Shown one piece after another: positions 1 to 7,374 of a stretch of DNA of 17,359 bases. Every line of letters starts with the position of its first letter. Position 1 is the stretch's first letter. Below the pieces are notes generated by a model. The model searched no databases, was not told the DNA's origin, and saw only the letters and a program-made list of their open reading frames with translations. Both the position numbers and the translations under genes were made by a program. The stretch lies in contig JAHRVS010000177.1 in assembly GCA_019090565.1 (NCBI GenBank), forward strand, positions 1 to 17,359. Reading direction: 5' to 3'. This DNA comes from Gammaproteobacteria bacterium (GTDB lineage Bacteria; Pseudomonadota; Gammaproteobacteria; Pseudomonadales; UBA3067).

Positions 1-272
1 GCACCAAAATAACCATGGATGCCTTTATTAAGTAGTTCATTATCGACTCGACCCTTTATATTGGTATTCGGCCACACAAGCCGTTATGAATGCGCCTAAC
101 AGGTTGAAAATAAAACATATATTTCATGTCTAATACCAGCAAGTATTAGACATTGCGTAAAGACATCACCCTTTCTTAGGTACAGTCGACTCTAGATTGT
201 CGCTCACCCAATCATCTATTCTGACACAGGGGGATGGCCACTCACTTAAGACTTGGTTGGCTCTATCATTGA
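1..272. other. Stretch without a recognised gene
   Basis: I see no convincing coding sequence on either strand here. The only clear structure is a perfect 11-bp inverted repeat at 126-153, listed separately. The stretch lies downstream of the small membrane-protein ORFs that follow the RHS fragment, so it may be an intergenic or rearranged tail of that locus. Confidence 0.5.
126..153. repeat. Perfect 11-bp inverted repeat, hairpin-forming
   Basis: The arms ATGTCTAATAC (126-136) and GTATTAGACAT (143-153) are perfectly complementary around a 6-base loop, CAGCAA. Neither side has a run of T, so this is not a canonical intrinsic terminator. It could be an operator, a factor-assisted 3' hairpin for the minus-strand genes ending at 273 or 719, or a mobile-element remnant. 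The structure is certain; the role is not. Confidence 0.6.
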
Positions 273-642
273 CTAAATTAAAGCGATGCTTCCATAAGCT
301 TTAAATCCTGCTATAGCTGCGAGTAATAAAAAAGCCAGTGGGAGGATGTGATCGACTACAGGACCAGTTCTACCCAAATTGGGAAAGTTAGCCGTAAATA
401 CCGAGTTGGAATTAATAGAGTAACACCCAAAAAGAATAATCACCCCAAACTCCAAAGCCCACCATTTCCACCGGTAAACTCCCTTCTGTATCAAGAAAGT
501 GCATTCTTACATGAAGCATCGTATACAGGAGAAGATCAACAATAAGCAACGATGGTATTAATCTGGATACTATAAAAAGCATAAGTGATAACTTCACATA
601 CAGGAGTCCTGACAATTTGGAGCTCCAGGGTTTTGTTGACAA
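273..642 (-). pseudogene. Small multi-pass membrane protein, apparently frameshifted
   Basis: Two overlapping minus-strand frames each encode part of what looks like one small membrane protein. The upstream frame (642-412, from a TTG) has a hydrophobic segment followed by the residues MLHVRMHFL. The downstream frame (494-273) continues with the residues IQKGVYRWKWWALEF and two more hydrophobic segments, ending AGFKAYGSIALI. Joining them near position 490-500 would give a protein of about 120 residues with three membrane segments. The upstream frame stays open to 412 with a less membrane-like sequence, as expected after a frame slip. It could be a decayed gene, a sequencing error or two unrelated ORFs. 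I recognise no family. Its place downstream of an RHS tip would suit a former immunity or accessory protein, but nothing in the sequence proves that. Confidence 0.3.
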
Positions 643-718
643 AATGTCTTTTTGATATCACCTGGAAAGTTATGGCTACAACCTCGATTCATTACATGGT
701 AGCACCCATCCGGGTATT

Positions 719-1042
719 CTATTCGCTATGTTCTGGGCATTTTTTCTTACGCTTGAAATCTTCCCCTGATGATTTCAAGCTCTTACCACAGCTAGGACAC
801 TCATTTTTACATGCAACCGATAGAATAGGCACGTCTAAGCTGAAAGAATTAGAAGACACTAGAAGCAGCGCCTCACAATGCGGACACTTGAGCGTCGCAT
901 AATATATGGACATGAATATAAAATACAGAATAGGAAGTACTAAAAAAATACCGCTCCAGACCTCAAGTAACCAAACTGCCGCTATAGTTATTACTAACCA
1001 AGCTACCAGCGGTAAGATAATTTTTTTTCTCATACCTATCAT
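719..1042 (-). CDS. Small membrane protein with C-terminal zinc ribbon
   Basis: A 107-residue protein of unknown function. Residues about 8-48 form two hydrophobic segments separated by a short acidic turn, which should anchor it in the inner membrane. The soluble tail has two zinc-knuckle pairs, CPHC at 53-56 and CPSC at 82-85, as in small zinc-ribbon membrane proteins. A second possible start lies at Met4 (1033); both starts have purine-rich stretches upstream and I cannot decide between them. The ORF begins 14 bp after the stop of the RHS fragment on the same strand, the position where an RHS toxin's immunity gene normally sits. Membrane topology plus that position make immunity possible, but the family is not recognised and the assignment is inference. 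Confidence 0.55.
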   Translation of the reverse strand: MIGMRKKIILPLVAWLVITIAAVWLLEVWSGIFLVLPILYFIFMSIYYATLKCPHCEALLLVSSNSFSLDVPILSVACKNECPSCGKSLKSSGEDFKRKKKCPEHSE

Positions 1043-1056
1043 CTATCCACGTTTAT

Positions 1057-1833
1057 TTAAGGGCAGCGAATGAAATTTGGGTCAGGGTATCGACCCTCTC
1101 CTTTGCCAGGCGAAGGGTCACCAAGAAAAGCGGCCCACCAGTCTCTTAAAGAATAAGAACCGCCCTCACTAACTGAAACAGTGGACCCAGGTAACGGAGT
1201 ATTTATACCCACTCCCAAACCAACCCATTCGTTAGTGTCTAAATTGATATGGCTACTAATACTCACAGAACCAATGTCCGTTGTGTTTGTAATTGTCTTA
1301 CCATTAATATTTTCTCTGCCTCCACGAAGGACAGTAAGAGTACCCCCTACGTCTGCTCTCACACCTACAGTGCCACCGTTAGAACCATAAGTACCCGCAT
1401 CAACTGGCCCAGAACCACCGCTTGTAAGGAAAAATCCTCCTTGTAAATTCCCCCCCCCTGCTAGAGAGCCCTCAGCAGAGCCACCAACCAGCACACTAAC
1501 TAAGCCATCAGGATCAATATATTTCAACGGGCTATTTAAAACATAGGCGTAGGTATTTGACCCACCTTCAAGCCCAATCGGATCACCTTGGATCCACCGT
1601 CCCACGACAGCATCATAATCTCGCGCACCAAACCTCACCAAGCCGGTATCTACATCATAAAGTCCGCCCGCATAGGCAAATGGCTGAAAGCCAGGGTTGC
1701 TATCAGTTAACACATTACCGTATTCATCATAGTCTAATCTCTGAACAATTCTATGCTTTAGCGGAATAGTTACGACTAGCCAAATTGCGTCTTCCGGTTG
1801 ATGGTGAGTTTGTGACGGAACCCACTTAGGAAT
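1057..1833 (-). pseudogene. 3' fragment of an RHS-repeat protein with glycine-rich tip
   Basis: This is the end of an RHS (rearrangement hotspot) protein, normally over 1000 residues and often carrying a polymorphic toxin tip. The reading frame is open from 1833, just after an in-frame TAG at 1834-1836. Translation upstream of the GTG at 1713 still gives RHS core (RIVQRLDYDEYGNVLTDSNP), so 1713 is not a true start and the gene is truncated at its 5' end. The diagnostic RHS-associated core follows, with FAYAGGLYD, GLVRFGARDYD, GRWIQGDPIG and YIDPDGL. After DPDG, where toxin tips diverge, comes a roughly 145-residue glycine- and threonine-rich domain ending NFIRCP. I do not recognise that tip. 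The homology begins about 50 bp after the RND stop codon, so the break may be a recombination junction. An orphan, probably silent, tip is the simplest reading. Confidence 0.75.
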
Positions 1834-1847
1834 CTACGACGGGATGG

Positions 1848-4379
1848 TCACAAAACCTCTATTCGGGACTGTGAAAAGTTTGAAGTTAACGTTTTTGGTT
1901 TTACTAACACTAACAGAAAAGGTAAGACCAAGAGTGTTGTGATGGCGCATATTATCATCGATAAGCCCATCAATAATCCAAGAATTTGAATAGGTTGATA
2001 ACTTGAAGCCAGCAGTACTAAAAACCCTAGGGCAAGCGATAGCGCATTGATTAAAATCGGTCTGGCTATTTCACTAATAGCATGTGAAGTGGCCTCTTCC
2101 AGACTAGTAGAAACGGACAAACTGTTTTGAACTGCAGCAATGAAGTGTATTGAAAAGTCTACGCCAACTGCGAGCACTAAAACAGAAGCAATGACGTTAC
2201 CCACATCTACTGGAATGTTGAAAACTGTCATAAAAGCAAAGTTACCAATGATAGTGAACAGAAGAGGTATTGAAGAGATGATTCCAATTATTGGGGATTT
2301 AAACATTAATATCATTAATGTAGTCACCACGACGAATCCAAGAAAAATACTAGTCAGTTGTGAATTTGTGATAAGTTCGTTAAAGTTTGCAACGACGGAG
2401 CCGAATCCACTAAATTTGATAACAGTCCCTTCTGGCAAGATCTCTTTTGCATAGGCCCTTGTCTTGTCTCTCAGCTGATACCAGTAAGAAGATAGATCGG
2501 ATTTAGCGACAACTATCATTCTTGCATCTTGATAATCAAAAGTACTCAGTACATCCTCAAGCTCCCGGTTCTGAGAGCCCTCGTAAAGAAAATAATATTG
2601 TGAAATTAGTTCTTGGGTTAGTTGAGGAGCGCTTTTTGTTGAGCCCTCTTGCATCGTTTTATGCATATAGTCAACAAAATCAGAGGGCGAAATTACGTAG
2701 CCCACCTCTTCGTTTTCCATTAGCATGGTTTTTATATCTCTCATCGCCTCTATCATTTCTGGACGCTTAAAAGCGTTATCGTTGGTAGAAGAAAACCAGA
2801 TATCAGCAAAAAAAGTACCTCCAATATTTTGATTGATGGTTTCCAGGTCGTCAGAAAATTCTTCTGCACTGGATAGCGATTTAACATTGCTCGAGTCTAC
2901 TTTTACATTTATAGCTACGCTCAGCATGATTACAGTAAATAATATAAATACAGTCAAAGAAACATAACGTGATTTAATCGTTGTTTGAATAAACCTGCTA
3001 AGCATTTCGTTCAATTTATTTGTTTGGTTGGCTGGGTTATCAATTTTTGGCTTAACGTAAAATCTAGCCAGTAAAATGGGCAATACAAATACCGTTAGTA
3101 GAAATGCAATTAATACCCCAACCCCCGCAAACACACCAAAATACTGAACAAAACTAAACTCTGAATAGGCGACGGCAAAAAAACCACCACAGGTAGTTAA
3201 ACTGGTCAGGAGCAAAGGCCTAAACAGAGCTCGATGAGTAAGTCGTAAACTTTCTCTCAAATCTATTCCTGAGCCTATATGTTTTTCAAATAGTGTAATG
3301 AAATGGACGGAGTCTGCGACAGCAATGGTTGTTAGTACGACGGGAAGGGACAGACTGATAATATTCATTTCTATTTTGAATATTGTCATTATACTTACGG
3401 TCCAAATGACGGTTATCGTTGTGATGGTAAGGGGAATCAACACATTGACCCAAGAACGAAAGCTAACAAATAGGATAAGTGCAATTACTGTACTCACCAA
3501 CGGGGTTAATAAAATATTATCTCGCTTCATAAGCTTTGATATTTCCGTTAGTACGACAGGAGATCCGGCGATAGAAATGCTGTGCTCTGTATTGGGTCGC
3601 TTTACAATGTCAGATATTTTTTCAACAATTTTTCCAAGTCTTTCATCGTCGTTGTCATTGATATTAAAGTCTACTCGAACGCTGGTGGTTTTAGCGCCCT
3701 CGCCTAGCAAAAGATTTACAAACATTGGGTTCTCAAGGGCACGTTCTTTGGTTCGTCTGAAATCGAAACCCTCTTCTACAGGATAGTCGATAAGACTTTC
3801 AATTATTAAATCCTCTCCTTCAACACGAACATCGTCAGAGTTAAGTATACTAACGATAGATCGAATTGGTTTCAAATTAACAATAATATCCTGTAACCCT
3901 TCGAGATTCTGAGTTCTGGCCCCATCCTCGATGAGTTCATTATTGAGAAGGTATTTTTTTAGTGCTATCACTTCGTTGTAATCCGATGGTTTTAATCCAT
4001 CCAAGAGTATCGAATTAACAAGCTTCTCGCTTTCGTCATCACTCACAAATTTACTAAGGGCTGTTTCGTCCTTTTCATTCACTAATGAGAGCAACTCTAT
4101 CTCTGTTATTGTTTTATGAATAAATTCAATAGTGCTAGCATTAAATACGTCATTGTGAATAGTCTCCACTAACATAAGCACGGACTGTTCAGTGTGACTA
4201 AAAAGTTCATGGATTTCATTTTCTGCACTGCGGCTCGGATGACTGGGCTCAAGAATGTAAGGGGTCGCATTTATCTTAAAATGTAAAAGTTGACTTAAGA
4301 AAACAATAGTTATTATGCCAAATAGAAAGGATACGAGTGTTTTTTTCTGTGTTGTTAATTTATATATTCGATCTTTCAT
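1848..4379 (-). CDS. HAE3/MMPL-family RND exporter
   Basis: An 843-residue inner-membrane transporter of the RND superfamily, in the single-chain HAE3/MMPL branch (COG1033-like, which also includes the hopanoid transporter HpnN). Members use the proton gradient to move lipids or other hydrophobic molecules. The layout is classic: TM1 at about 13-32, a large periplasmic loop to about 280, a five-helix sterol-sensing-like block at about 283-440, a further helix near 465-485, a second loop, and a second block near 680-830. The helices carrying the expected acidic residues read TIAVADSVHF and LAVGVDFSIHF, the two duplicated halves. Length is normal and the frame is intact. The ATG at 4379 has a GGA 8-10 bases upstream. 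An 8-bp inverted repeat lies 36 bp upstream and may be an operator. The substrate is unknown; export of the nearby cluster's product is possible but unsupported. Confidence 0.85.
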   Translation of the reverse strand: MKDRIYKLTTQKKTLVSFLFGIITIVFLSQLLHFKINATPYILEPSHPSRSAENEIHELFSHTEQSVLMLVETIHNDVFNASTIEFIHKTITEIELLSLVNEKDETALSKFVSDDESEKLVNSILLDGLKPSDYNEVIALKKYLLNNELIEDGARTQNLEGLQDIIVNLKPIRSIVSILNSDDVRVEGEDLIIESLIDYPVEEGFDFRRTKERALENPMFVNLLLGEGAKTTSVRVDFNINDNDDERLGKIVEKISDIVKRPNTEHSISIAGSPVVLTEISKLMKRDNILLTPLVSTVIALILFVSFRSWVNVLIPLTITTITVIWTVSIMTIFKIEMNIISLSLPVVLTTIAVADSVHFITLFEKHIGSGIDLRESLRLTHRALFRPLLLTSLTTCGGFFAVAYSEFSFVQYFGVFAGVGVLIAFLLTVFVLPILLARFYVKPKIDNPANQTNKLNEMLSRFIQTTIKSRYVSLTVFILFTVIMLSVAINVKVDSSNVKSLSSAEEFSDDLETINQNIGGTFFADIWFSSTNDNAFKRPEMIEAMRDIKTMLMENEEVGYVISPSDFVDYMHKTMQEGSTKSAPQLTQELISQYYFLYEGSQNRELEDVLSTFDYQDARMIVVAKSDLSSYWYQLRDKTRAYAKEILPEGTVIKFSGFGSVVANFNELITNSQLTSIFLGFVVVTTLMILMFKSPIIGIISSIPLLFTIIGNFAFMTVFNIPVDVGNVIASVLVLAVGVDFSIHFIAAVQNSLSVSTSLEEATSHAISEIARPILINALSLALGFLVLLASSYQPIQILGLLMGLSMIICAITTLLVLPFLLVLVKPKTLTSNFSQSRIEVL

Positions 4380-4414
4380 TAATTATTCCATCATCTATAA
4401 TTTTAATTAGTTCT

Positions 4415-4438
4415 ATCTAAATCTGGGTAAATTTAGAT
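4415..4438. promoter_or_regulatory. Inverted repeat upstream of the RND gene, candidate operator
   Basis: Arms ATCTAAAT (4415-4422) and ATTTAGAT (4431-4438) are perfectly complementary with an 8-base spacer, a geometry usual for dimeric repressors such as TetR or MarR proteins. The site sits 36 bp upstream of the RND exporter start, where an operator would act. No regulator gene is encoded nearby, so the binding protein is unknown. Confidence 0.35.
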
Positions 4439-4476
4439 TGTCATGATTTATTTTTCGCTATAAGGCAAAATATGTA

Positions 4477-4491
4477 GCGCTTGCCAAGCGC
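4477..4491. repeat. Short GC-rich hairpin
   Basis: GCGCTT (4477-4482) and AAGCGC (4486-4491) form a 6-bp perfect stem with a 3-base GCC loop. There is no T run on either side long enough for a good terminator. It lies about 100 bp upstream of the RND start and may be part of its 5' region or a weak transcriptional boundary. Confidence 0.3.
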
Positions 4492-4690
4492 CTATGACGT
4501 TCCTTTATTTTCTCTAGCAAATCATTTATACCGTTCTATTTCCAAAATAATGTTCCAGCTCATAAAACTTGAATATCGTAACAAAACAGCTGCGGATATT
4601 TTTTTGCCGCTGCTTTTTTTCGCGTCGAATAATATGATGCCATTGATACGCTTGAACTGCTCCATTTTCAACCTCAAACTTTTTCATGAA

Positions 4691-4722
4691 TGACTTCGAT
4701 ATCAAGCTTACCGTTGAAGTCA
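4691..4722. repeat. Interrupted 32-bp palindrome
   Basis: The outer arms TGACTTC (4691-4697) and GAAGTCA (4716-4722) are perfect, and the exact centre is the palindrome AAGCTT (4704-4709), so the element is symmetric at both edge and centre. It lies about 55 bp beyond the stop of the Ada-like gene. It could be an operator, a recombination site or chance. Confidence 0.4.
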
Positions 4723-4778
4723 TCGCGTAATGTTTTGTCTTTCAGGCACTCGTCTTGTCCTTGCTCCCAAAGCCTACC

Positions 4779-5066
4779 TTAAGTCTTTTTCCTCACTTCA
4801 ATATCAACTGCATTTTTCGTGGTTTTCCATATTTTATACTTCTCCCTCATACAGTTTCCGCAAGGGCGGTAACCAACCTTTACGGCATCGTTTTCTGTAG
4901 CAAAAAATACTCGGTGAGAAACGTAACCCTTTGAAAGTGCCCTATTGGCTGAGGAGCACTCCAATGTGCCATATATCATTGCTTTACCATTGCCTCCAAG
5001 CCGGCCAGGTCTATTACTTAATATAAATTGTCCATTGGCTGAAAGAAGTTTGTATTTTTTTCTCAA
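4779..5066 (-). CDS. Small Ada-type metal-binding domain protein
   Basis: A 95-residue protein made almost entirely of the zinc-binding domain found at the N-terminus of the Ada methyl-phosphotriester repair protein, here standing alone. The match covers residues 5-80: the motif IYGTLECSSANRAL with Cys37, then HRVFFATENDAV, then GYRPCGNC with Cys69 and Cys72. Ada uses four cysteines; only three are obvious here, as I recall for other stand-alone members, whose role is not established. The start is uncertain: the frame opens with a TTG at 5066 and a weak ribosome site, and is open about 50 bases further upstream without an ATG. The gene may therefore use a rare start or have lost its 5' end. 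It lies between the truncated P450 and the RND exporter on the same strand. Confidence 0.65.
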   Translation of the reverse strand: MRKKYKLLSANGQFILSNRPGRLGGNGKAMIYGTLECSSANRALSKGYVSHRVFFATENDAVKVGYRPCGNCMREKYKIWKTTKNAVDIEVRKKT

Positions 5067-5165
5067 AATCGTAATTTCTCGTTTTAGGGCTAATGCCGAA
5101 ATTTTTCACATCATCAGAATCACCTCGCTGACTGTACTCTATTCTTATAAACAGATTATGTTATG

Positions 5166-5501
5166 CTAATAATGTATGAAAGCACCGGCATTAATCCTCG
5201 ATACCTTCCTGTCTTGCCACTGTTGATCATCGAGTGCAGTCAGTGCTGTTCCAAAGATGCTATTCCCAGCTTGTTTCATCAATTCAGGTTTTCTAAACGA
5301 TGAGTGTTGCTGTAAAAGAACCGACTCCAAATCGATTGGATCTGACATTAGGCAAAACCTATGCGGCCGGATTCGAAAGCGAGAAACATCTCCGTCTCTC
5401 GCTTTCGCCGCTTCAAAAAACTGTAAAGTATCTCTTTGGAAAGACAATGCATCACGCACGCCTCTCAGTGAAATTTGTCCTAGCATCTTGGCGCTGAACA
5501 T
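5166..5501 (-). pseudogene. Truncated cytochrome P450, N-terminal fragment
   Basis: A 111-residue fragment matching only the N-terminal quarter of a bacterial cytochrome P450 (full length about 400-450 residues). Residues about 10-99 follow the family: the DALSFQRDTLQFF helix, GDVSRFRI, a DPIDLESVLLQQHSSFRKPE segment, and ALDDQQWQDRK, equivalent to the usual dg..W...R helix-C motif. After about residue 99 (near 5200) the sequence turns into an unrelated short tail and stops. The I-helix, ExxR motif and heme-binding cysteine loop are missing, so it cannot be a functional P450. Its ATG overlaps the stop of the upstream methyltransferase as TAATG, so the two were once translationally coupled. 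The break near 5200 marks a deletion or insertion junction. Confidence 0.7.
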
Positions 5502-6082
5502 TATTTCGATGATCCCATAATCGAAGAAAATTTAGGTATAAAACGTCCGGTGCGCTTGATAAATCGAGTGTATTCGTTGCCGAAAATCTCTGTTAACTCG
5601 ACCTCTTCTTTTGCCGCTGTGATATTAAGAATAAACATCCCATAGAGAACTGCCACCAACATAAGTTCGGACGGCACAACGAGCATACAGCCGATAAAGT
5701 AAATAAAATAGGAGCTGTAAAAGGGGTGACGTACATAACGATAGGCTCCCCAGGTCACGACTGTGTTGGGTTTGTCCTTTTCTTGGTGCCACATAGGGAT
5801 TGGTTCGCGATGTGTCCCAATCGTTATCCCAAAGATTAGTATTGCCAGGCAACATAGCAAGGCACCTACACTTGCAAGGATCTGGGACAGGGGACTAGTT
5901 GAATCAAACGGTGTTTTAATGGTGCCGAGATAACTCAATACCATGATGGAGGCAATCGCTACAAATGGGGCAAGCGTTAATACCCACTGAACATTGGGTT
6001 TACCCCGAACAAAAAATCGTAAACCTGCAATGACAAAAAACATGAACATGGTTAAAAATACTGTTAATGTTACTAAACTCAT
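5501..6082 (-). CDS. Isoprenylcysteine/phospholipid methyltransferase-like membrane protein
   Basis: A membrane methyltransferase of the ICMT/PEMT superfamily, about 193 residues, with four to five hydrophobic segments. The family motifs sit in the C-terminal half: VVTWGAYRYVRHPFYSSY, the SAM-binding G.Y...RHP.Y signature, and later the EEVELTEIFGNEYTRFIKRTGRFIP tail in its usual spacing (E-E, G-x-x-Y, P). The superfamily transfers methyl groups from S-adenosylmethionine to carboxyl or amine groups of lipidic substrates at the membrane; the substrate here is unknown. I chose the ATG at 6082 rather than an earlier start at 6145 because GGGAG lies 7 bases upstream of it and the extra N-terminus is unlike the family. 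It is coupled by TAATG to the P450 fragment. A strong inverted repeat lies 35 bp upstream of the ATG. Confidence 0.78.
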   Translation of the reverse strand: MSLVTLTVFLTMFMFFVIAGLRFFVRGKPNVQWVLTLAPFVAIASIMVLSYLGTIKTPFDSTSPLSQILASVGALLCCLAILIFGITIGTHREPIPMWHQEKDKPNTVVTWGAYRYVRHPFYSSYFIYFIGCMLVVPSELMLVAVLYGMFILNITAAKEEVELTEIFGNEYTRFIKRTGRFIPKFSSIMGSSK

Positions 6083-6116
6083 TTTAATCTCCCACTTATA
6101 AATTCGCGTTTGGTAG

Positions 6117-6147
6117 GTTTGATACACCAAAAATAGGCGTATCAAAC
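6117..6147. promoter_or_regulatory. Long inverted repeat upstream of the methyltransferase, candidate operator
   Basis: Two 12-base arms, GTTTGATACACC (6117-6128) and GGCGTATCAAAC (6136-6147), pair with one mismatch around a 7-base spacer; the outer 9 bases are perfect. The repeat ends 35 bp upstream of the methyltransferase ATG, and on the minus strand a TATATA-like sequence abuts its upstream edge, so it would cover or follow the transcription start. This is the usual position of a TetR/LysR-type operator. As RNA it would form a hairpin in the 5' leader. Confidence 0.5.
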
Positions 6148-6795
6148 TATATACTCATTTCAATATACACCCATAAAACTTCGGCAGGTTTTACCGTTTT
6201 GGGGTTTAACATACTTACCGTTTTGGAAATGTATGCATTGGGTTTACTTTCGTAAAAAATCATTCAGTGGGACCACTTTCGTCAAATAATCCTGGTTGTC
6301 ATAAAGCTCAATCTTTCGTGGCATAAAAACTATTTTCGAAATTCACATTTCTGTCGTGTATTTTCTTGATGCAAAAGGCAATCAATGCGCCAATAACCTT
6401 AAAGATCGTGAACACCTGAACGAACTCTAATCATACAAATGAGTGTGCACAACACCCACTAAAGGTGGTAATAGTTATTACTAAGTAGATAAATTTTCTG
6501 TAAATGATATTCGCTGAGTCCAATATATTCCGTCAATGTTTTCAATGAGGGTTGATTTTCGGCATTTTTTGTTAAAAAATTAATTTTTTTCAACTGACTC
6601 ATAGTCCCTACAACTTTGTTTTAGAGATGTTTCCATCGGAATTACCCCGTTTCTTTTATTGCTATTCAAAATAGACCATGAACATGATAAGTGTTTATTT
6701 TTATAAAATCGGCCCGATTCTTGCGATTATTCAAAAATAGCTTTAAATACTCTATAAAATCGCTCGTCAAAGCACTATTACGATCTACCAATTAG
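6148..6795. other. AT-rich intergenic stretch between operon end and methyltransferase
   Basis: About 650 bp with no gene that I can support. It is visibly richer in A and T than the flanking coding regions. It contains a pair of 12-bp direct repeats (6191-6226), an imperfect AT palindrome near 6570-6593 and the promoter region of the methyltransferase gene. On the minus strand after the acetyltransferase stop I see only a tight AATCGG-G-CCGATT palindrome followed by TTTAT, too cramped to call a confident terminator. Confidence 0.5.
6191..6226. repeat. Two 12-bp direct repeats, spaced two helical turns
   Basis: TTACCGTTTTGG occurs at 6191-6202 and again at 6215-6226, 24 bp start to start and about 110-145 bp upstream of the methyltransferase start. 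Tandem identical sites at this spacing resemble an activator binding region, but no regulator is nearby and chance or a local duplication cannot be excluded. Confidence 0.4.
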
Positions 6796-7317
6796 TTACA
6801 AAAGCCCCCTCAAAAACCTCTCACTACTTCCCCTGTCGTGAGCTTGTTTGCGCCGCTTATCTAGGTCGTTAATAGACCAATAAAATCGACACTTTTCCTT
6901 TTTGGTACCGCCGAGACCCTCATACAATCGTATGGCCGGCGTGTTAAACGGTGGCGTTTGACATTGCACATTGTCCACGCCAAGTTCGACAATTTCTTTG
7001 ACAATTTTTCGAGCAAAACGCCAACCCAGCAAACTGTTTCTTTTGTCTTCACGAATATAGAGGCAGTCTATATTGATATAGTAATCTGCATCCCAAGTAC
7101 TGAATTCTTTCGTAAACGTTGCGTAGCCCAGTAAATCGCCTGCTTCCGATTCCGCGACAAAGCAATACACCGTTTTCGGCTCGTTAAACAGATGCATCGA
7201 TAGTTTTTCTGATTTACCTTTTAGGTCATAGTCCGATTGTTCAACTGCGGCATGCTCTGCGCACATCGTAACGATATCATAGATGTCAGCCGGTGTTGCA
7301 TATCTAAAAACCGTCAT
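6796..7317 (-). CDS. GNAT-family N-acetyltransferase
   Basis: A 173-residue acetyltransferase of the GNAT fold, which moves the acetyl group of acetyl-CoA to an amine. The N-terminus (FRYATPADIYDIVTMC) and the central beta-4/alpha-3 region (ADYYINIDCLYIREDKRN) fit the fold, as does the C-terminal NTPAIRLYEGLGGTKKEKCRFYW, similar in form to diamine acetyltransferases. The acetyl-CoA loop is divergent: the usual R-x-x-G-x-G reads R93-N-S-L-L-G98, with leucine at the first glycine. The start has a good ribosome site (AGAGGGAG about 10 bases upstream) and lies 57 bp after the desaturase stop, making this the last gene of the operon. By context it could acetylate a hydrazine or hydroxylamine nitrogen, as tailoring or self-protection; this is inference. 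Confidence 0.8.
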   Translation of the reverse strand: MTVFRYATPADIYDIVTMCAEHAAVEQSDYDLKGKSEKLSMHLFNEPKTVYCFVAESEAGDLLGYATFTKEFSTWDADYYINIDCLYIREDKRNSLLGWRFARKIVKEIVELGVDNVQCQTPPFNTPAIRLYEGLGGTKKEKCRFYWSINDLDKRRKQAHDRGSSERFLRGLL

Positions 7318-7374
7318 TTCTTGGTTTCTCCCTCTGTAATTTATCTTTATTGTGTTTTGATTTAACTGATTTTT

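Larger units (their letters stand above)
4380..4778. other. Intergenic stretch with several inverted repeats
   Basis: No convincing gene is seen. Short ORFs on both strands (such as 4526-4723 minus) show no recognisable domain and no clear ribosome site. The stretch holds three inverted repeats, at 4415-4438, 4477-4491 and 4691-4722, listed separately. The promoter of the RND gene at 4379 should lie in its left part. Confidence 0.5.

Noticed and set aside
60..160. Integron attC site suggested by GCCTAAC and GTTATGAATGCGCCTAAC-like sequence
   Set aside because: No matching GTTRRRY partner at a proper distance and no folded attC arms could be found on either strand.
181..205. Cloning-vector polylinker suggested by GTCGACTCTAGA (and GATATCAAGCTT near 4698)
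   Set aside because: The matches stop after 12 bases and the flanks are not vector sequence; short chance matches are the simpler explanation.
3298..3786. Plus-strand ORF of 162 codons inside the RND gene
   Set aside because: It is the complementary shadow of the strongly supported exporter frame and has no recognisable domain.
4431..4442. 12-mer ATTTAGATTGTC shared with 16431-16442
   Set aside because: Several 12-mer coincidences are expected in a window of this length; flanks differ and no shared structure is seen.
4526..4723. Minus-strand ORF of 65 codons
   Set aside because: No ribosome site, no domain, and it overlaps a palindrome in a gene-free stretch.
6715..6735. Intrinsic terminator after the acetyltransferase (AATCGG-G-CCGATT then TTTAT)
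   Set aside because: The symmetric stem leaves a one-base loop and the T run is short, so it does not meet a credible terminator pattern.
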